Under the pieces are notes generated by a model that saw only the letters and a list, made by a program, of their open reading frames with translations, was not told the origin of the DNA and searched no databases. The position numbers were made by a program, and so were the translations under genes. A DNA stretch of 6,415 bases from Planctomycetaceae bacterium. GTDB lineage: Bacteria > Planctomycetota > Planctomycetia > Planctomycetales > Planctomycetaceae. The stretch covers positions 1 through 6,415 of the forward strand of contig JAJDEK010000525.1 of NCBI GenBank assembly GCA_029259875.1. The letters are read 5' to 3'. Shown in pieces: positions 5,426 to 6,415 of this stretch (its first letter is position 1; every line of letters begins with the position of its first letter).

Positions 5426-5440
5426 AACGAATTCCGTTTT
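5424..5440 (+). terminator. Short A/T hairpin at the gatB stop codon
   Basis: AAAACG (5424-5429) pairs with CGTTTT (5435-5440) around AATTC and overlaps the gatB stop. The T's are part of the stem itself, so it is a weak, possibly bidirectional terminator between convergent genes. A second inverted repeat, GGGATTTT-AA-AAAATCCC (5470-5487), overlaps the end of the SufT-like gene and lacks a T-run. Confidence 0.35.
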
Positions 5441-5475
5441 CAGCATAGCTTAAGTTCAACCAGGATCTGGGGATT

Positions 5476-5862
5476 TTAAAAAATCCCTAATTCGTCGCGG
5501 GCATCATCTGTCATTAAATTTGGTGACCAGGGAGGTGTCATGGTTAATTGAATGCTCACCTCTTCCACATCATCGAGACGCTCCAACGCCATTTTCGCCT
5601 GCTGAATAATTTGAGGACCGGCCGGACAGGCGGGACTCGTTAACGTCATGGAAACAGAGACTTTTGAACTATTATCTTCCGCTCTCTGAACTTCGTAAAC
5701 CAATCCTAAATCAACAATATTGATATTCAGCTCTGGATCGATTACCTGCTTTAATGCTTCTACTAAAGCCTCTTCCCCTCCGACACCTTTTACTGCAGAA
5801 AAAACTGGTAATTGCCCTTCCTCACCATTCTCTCCAGAGACATTACTTAATTCATTTGACAT
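5476..5862 (-). CDS. MIP18/DUF59-family Fe-S assembly factor, SufT-like
   Basis: Proteins of this family help assemble or deliver Fe-S clusters and are often encoded with SUF genes. The 128 residues comprise a variable acidic N-terminus (1-28) and one MIP18 domain (about 30-128). Visible marks are DPEL at 42-45, NIVDLGLVYEV (48-58), the TLTSPACPAG motif at 73-82 with the single conserved Cys79, and TPPWSP at 109-114. Cys79 is the likely metal or cluster-handling residue. The start ATG 5862 has a clear AGGGG (plus-strand 5869-5873) six bases upstream. A 122-base AT-rich gap separates it from the Rieske gene upstream, so it may have its own promoter as well as read-through. SufT and PaaD-like proteins share this fold; the SUF setting favours SufT. 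I leave the symbol empty because the subgroup is not certain. Confidence 0.88.
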   Translation of the reverse strand: MSNELSNVSGENGEEGQLPVFSAVKGVGGEEALVEALKQVIDPELNINIVDLGLVYEVQRAEDNSSKVSVSMTLTSPACPAGPQIIQQAKMALERLDDVEEVSIQLTMTPPWSPNLMTDDARDELGIF

Positions 5863-5944
5863 GATCTTCCCCTAAAATTTAATAAACGCAGTATAAACTA
5901 TAAACTTAAAATAGCTAAATAATGAACTTCCACACAAAGTGAAA

Positions 5945-5960
5945 ATATTCGTATGAATAT
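5945..5960. repeat. Small AT-rich palindrome between the Rieske and SufT-like genes
   Basis: ATATTC (5945-5950) pairs with GAATAT (5955-5960) around GTAT. It lies in the 122-base intergenic gap and could be an operator or a weak RNA stem. There is no T-run typical of a terminator. Confidence 0.25.
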
Positions 5961-5984
5961 CTATAAATATTGCAGAATTAACAA

Positions 5985-6299
5985 TTAATCTCTAGGACGT
6001 GCAAAGATTTTAGAATCTCTTACTTCGATCTCAAAAGTCTGAATTGGTTTGGTGGCAGGCATACAGAGGGCTTTCCCTGTAAGTAAATCAAAGCGAGCAC
6101 CATGACGGGGACAAATAATTGCCCCCTCCTCAATACAACCAGCTGTTAAAGGCTGACCATCGTGAGTACACACATCCTCTATCGCTAAGTACTGATCATT
6201 TAAGCGAATTAGCAACACAGGAGTATCATCTATAAATACCTCCAAACGATCAAGCGTGCCGAATTCATCGATGGAAGCGACTTCTTCAAAATCAGGCAT
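5985..6299 (-). CDS. Rieske [2Fe-2S] ferredoxin, SUF-associated
   Basis: This is a small soluble electron-transfer protein with a Rieske cluster. The 104 residues contain both ligand motifs: Cys44-Thr-His46 in VCTHDGQPL and Cys63-Pro-Arg-His66 in CPRHGARFD, about 17 residues apart as in Rieske ferredoxins. The spacing and ending (PIQTFEIEVRDSKIFAR) resemble the ferredoxin subunits of ring-hydroxylating dioxygenases and NirD-like proteins. No signal peptide or membrane segment is seen, so it is cytoplasmic. No dioxygenase gene is near. It sits 35 bases after the SufD-like gene, where Rieske proteins of this type are found in some SUF operons, so a role in Fe-S assembly redox chemistry is inferred. 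The start ATG 6299 lacks a good Shine-Dalgarno site; the leader has an AGTAGTAG repeat. Translational coupling to the upstream gene is possible. Confidence 0.92.
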   Translation of the reverse strand: MPDFEEVASIDEFGTLDRLEVFIDDTPVLLIRLNDQYLAIEDVCTHDGQPLTAGCIEEGAIICPRHGARFDLLTGKALCMPATKPIQTFEIEVRDSKIFARPRD

Positions 6300-6334
6300 A
6301 TCTACTACTATTATTGTCTAAAGGCGGCAAAATG

Positions 6335-6415
6335 TTACCGGCCAAATCCTAATTTTTTAATAATTGCCTGATTCAGGGTCTCACGGACCACCTCAACCGG
6401 AATCCGGTCAAAAAC
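6335..6415 (-). CDS. sufD: SufD-like Fe-S assembly protein, C-terminal end (cut by window edge)
   Basis: Only the last 26 codons and the stop (6335-6337) are inside the window; the rest lies beyond the right edge. The visible end, VFDRIPVEVVRETLNQAII followed by KKLGFGR, matches the typical close of SufB/SufD-family proteins, where an IPxExVR segment leads into a final helix. SufD works with SufB and the ATPase SufC in the SufBCD scaffold that builds Fe-S clusters. SufD is preferred over SufB from the form of this tail. The Rieske and SufT-like genes directly downstream fit a SUF operon. The fragment is short, so the call rests on tail similarity plus neighbours. Confidence 0.7.
   Translation of the reverse strand, partial: VFDRIPVEVVRETLNQAIIKKLGFGR

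Overview
The window looks like chromosomal DNA of a moderate-GC bacterium. The protein sequences suggest Planctomycetota, perhaps a Gimesia-like member. The evidence is a CsrA ending its core in VVRGEL, a long four-cysteine bL28, a secreted HEFAHNIH protein and a SUF cluster carrying Rieske and MIP18-type genes. This is an impression from sequence character, not a search result. An indirect GatCAB route for Gln-tRNA and/or Asn-tRNA is present. I see no tRNA, rRNA, CRISPR array or intact transposon.

Layout. Positions 1-504 (minus) hold the N-terminal 168 codons of a secreted zinc-metallopeptidase-like protein that runs off the left edge. Positions 505-984 have no confident gene but are packed with inverted repeats, ending in a long hairpin with a T-run on the minus strand. 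csrA lies at 985-1260 (minus). A 468-base divergent intergenic region follows (1261-1728). On the csrA side it has two tandem hairpins with GGA at their tips and an interrupted dyad. On the other side it has a candidate promoter and leader for the plus-strand operon. That operon is rpmB (bL28), gatC, gatA, gatB (1729-5425), with a perfect 13-bp hairpin between gatC and gatA. From the right edge a minus-strand group reads inward: the end of a SufD-like gene, a Rieske ferredoxin gene and a SufT/MIP18-family gene, converging on gatB.

How the genes work together. bL28 is a 50S ribosomal protein. GatCAB repairs mischarged Glu-tRNA(Gln) and/or Asp-tRNA(Asn), so the plus-strand operon serves translation. 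The right-hand group belongs to Fe-S cluster assembly. CsrA is a global post-transcriptional regulator, and its own leader carries what look like CsrA-type sites. The coding content is mostly ordinary housekeeping. The least explained parts are the structured non-coding DNA on both sides of csrA and the partial secreted metallopeptidase. I found no clear new multi-gene system.
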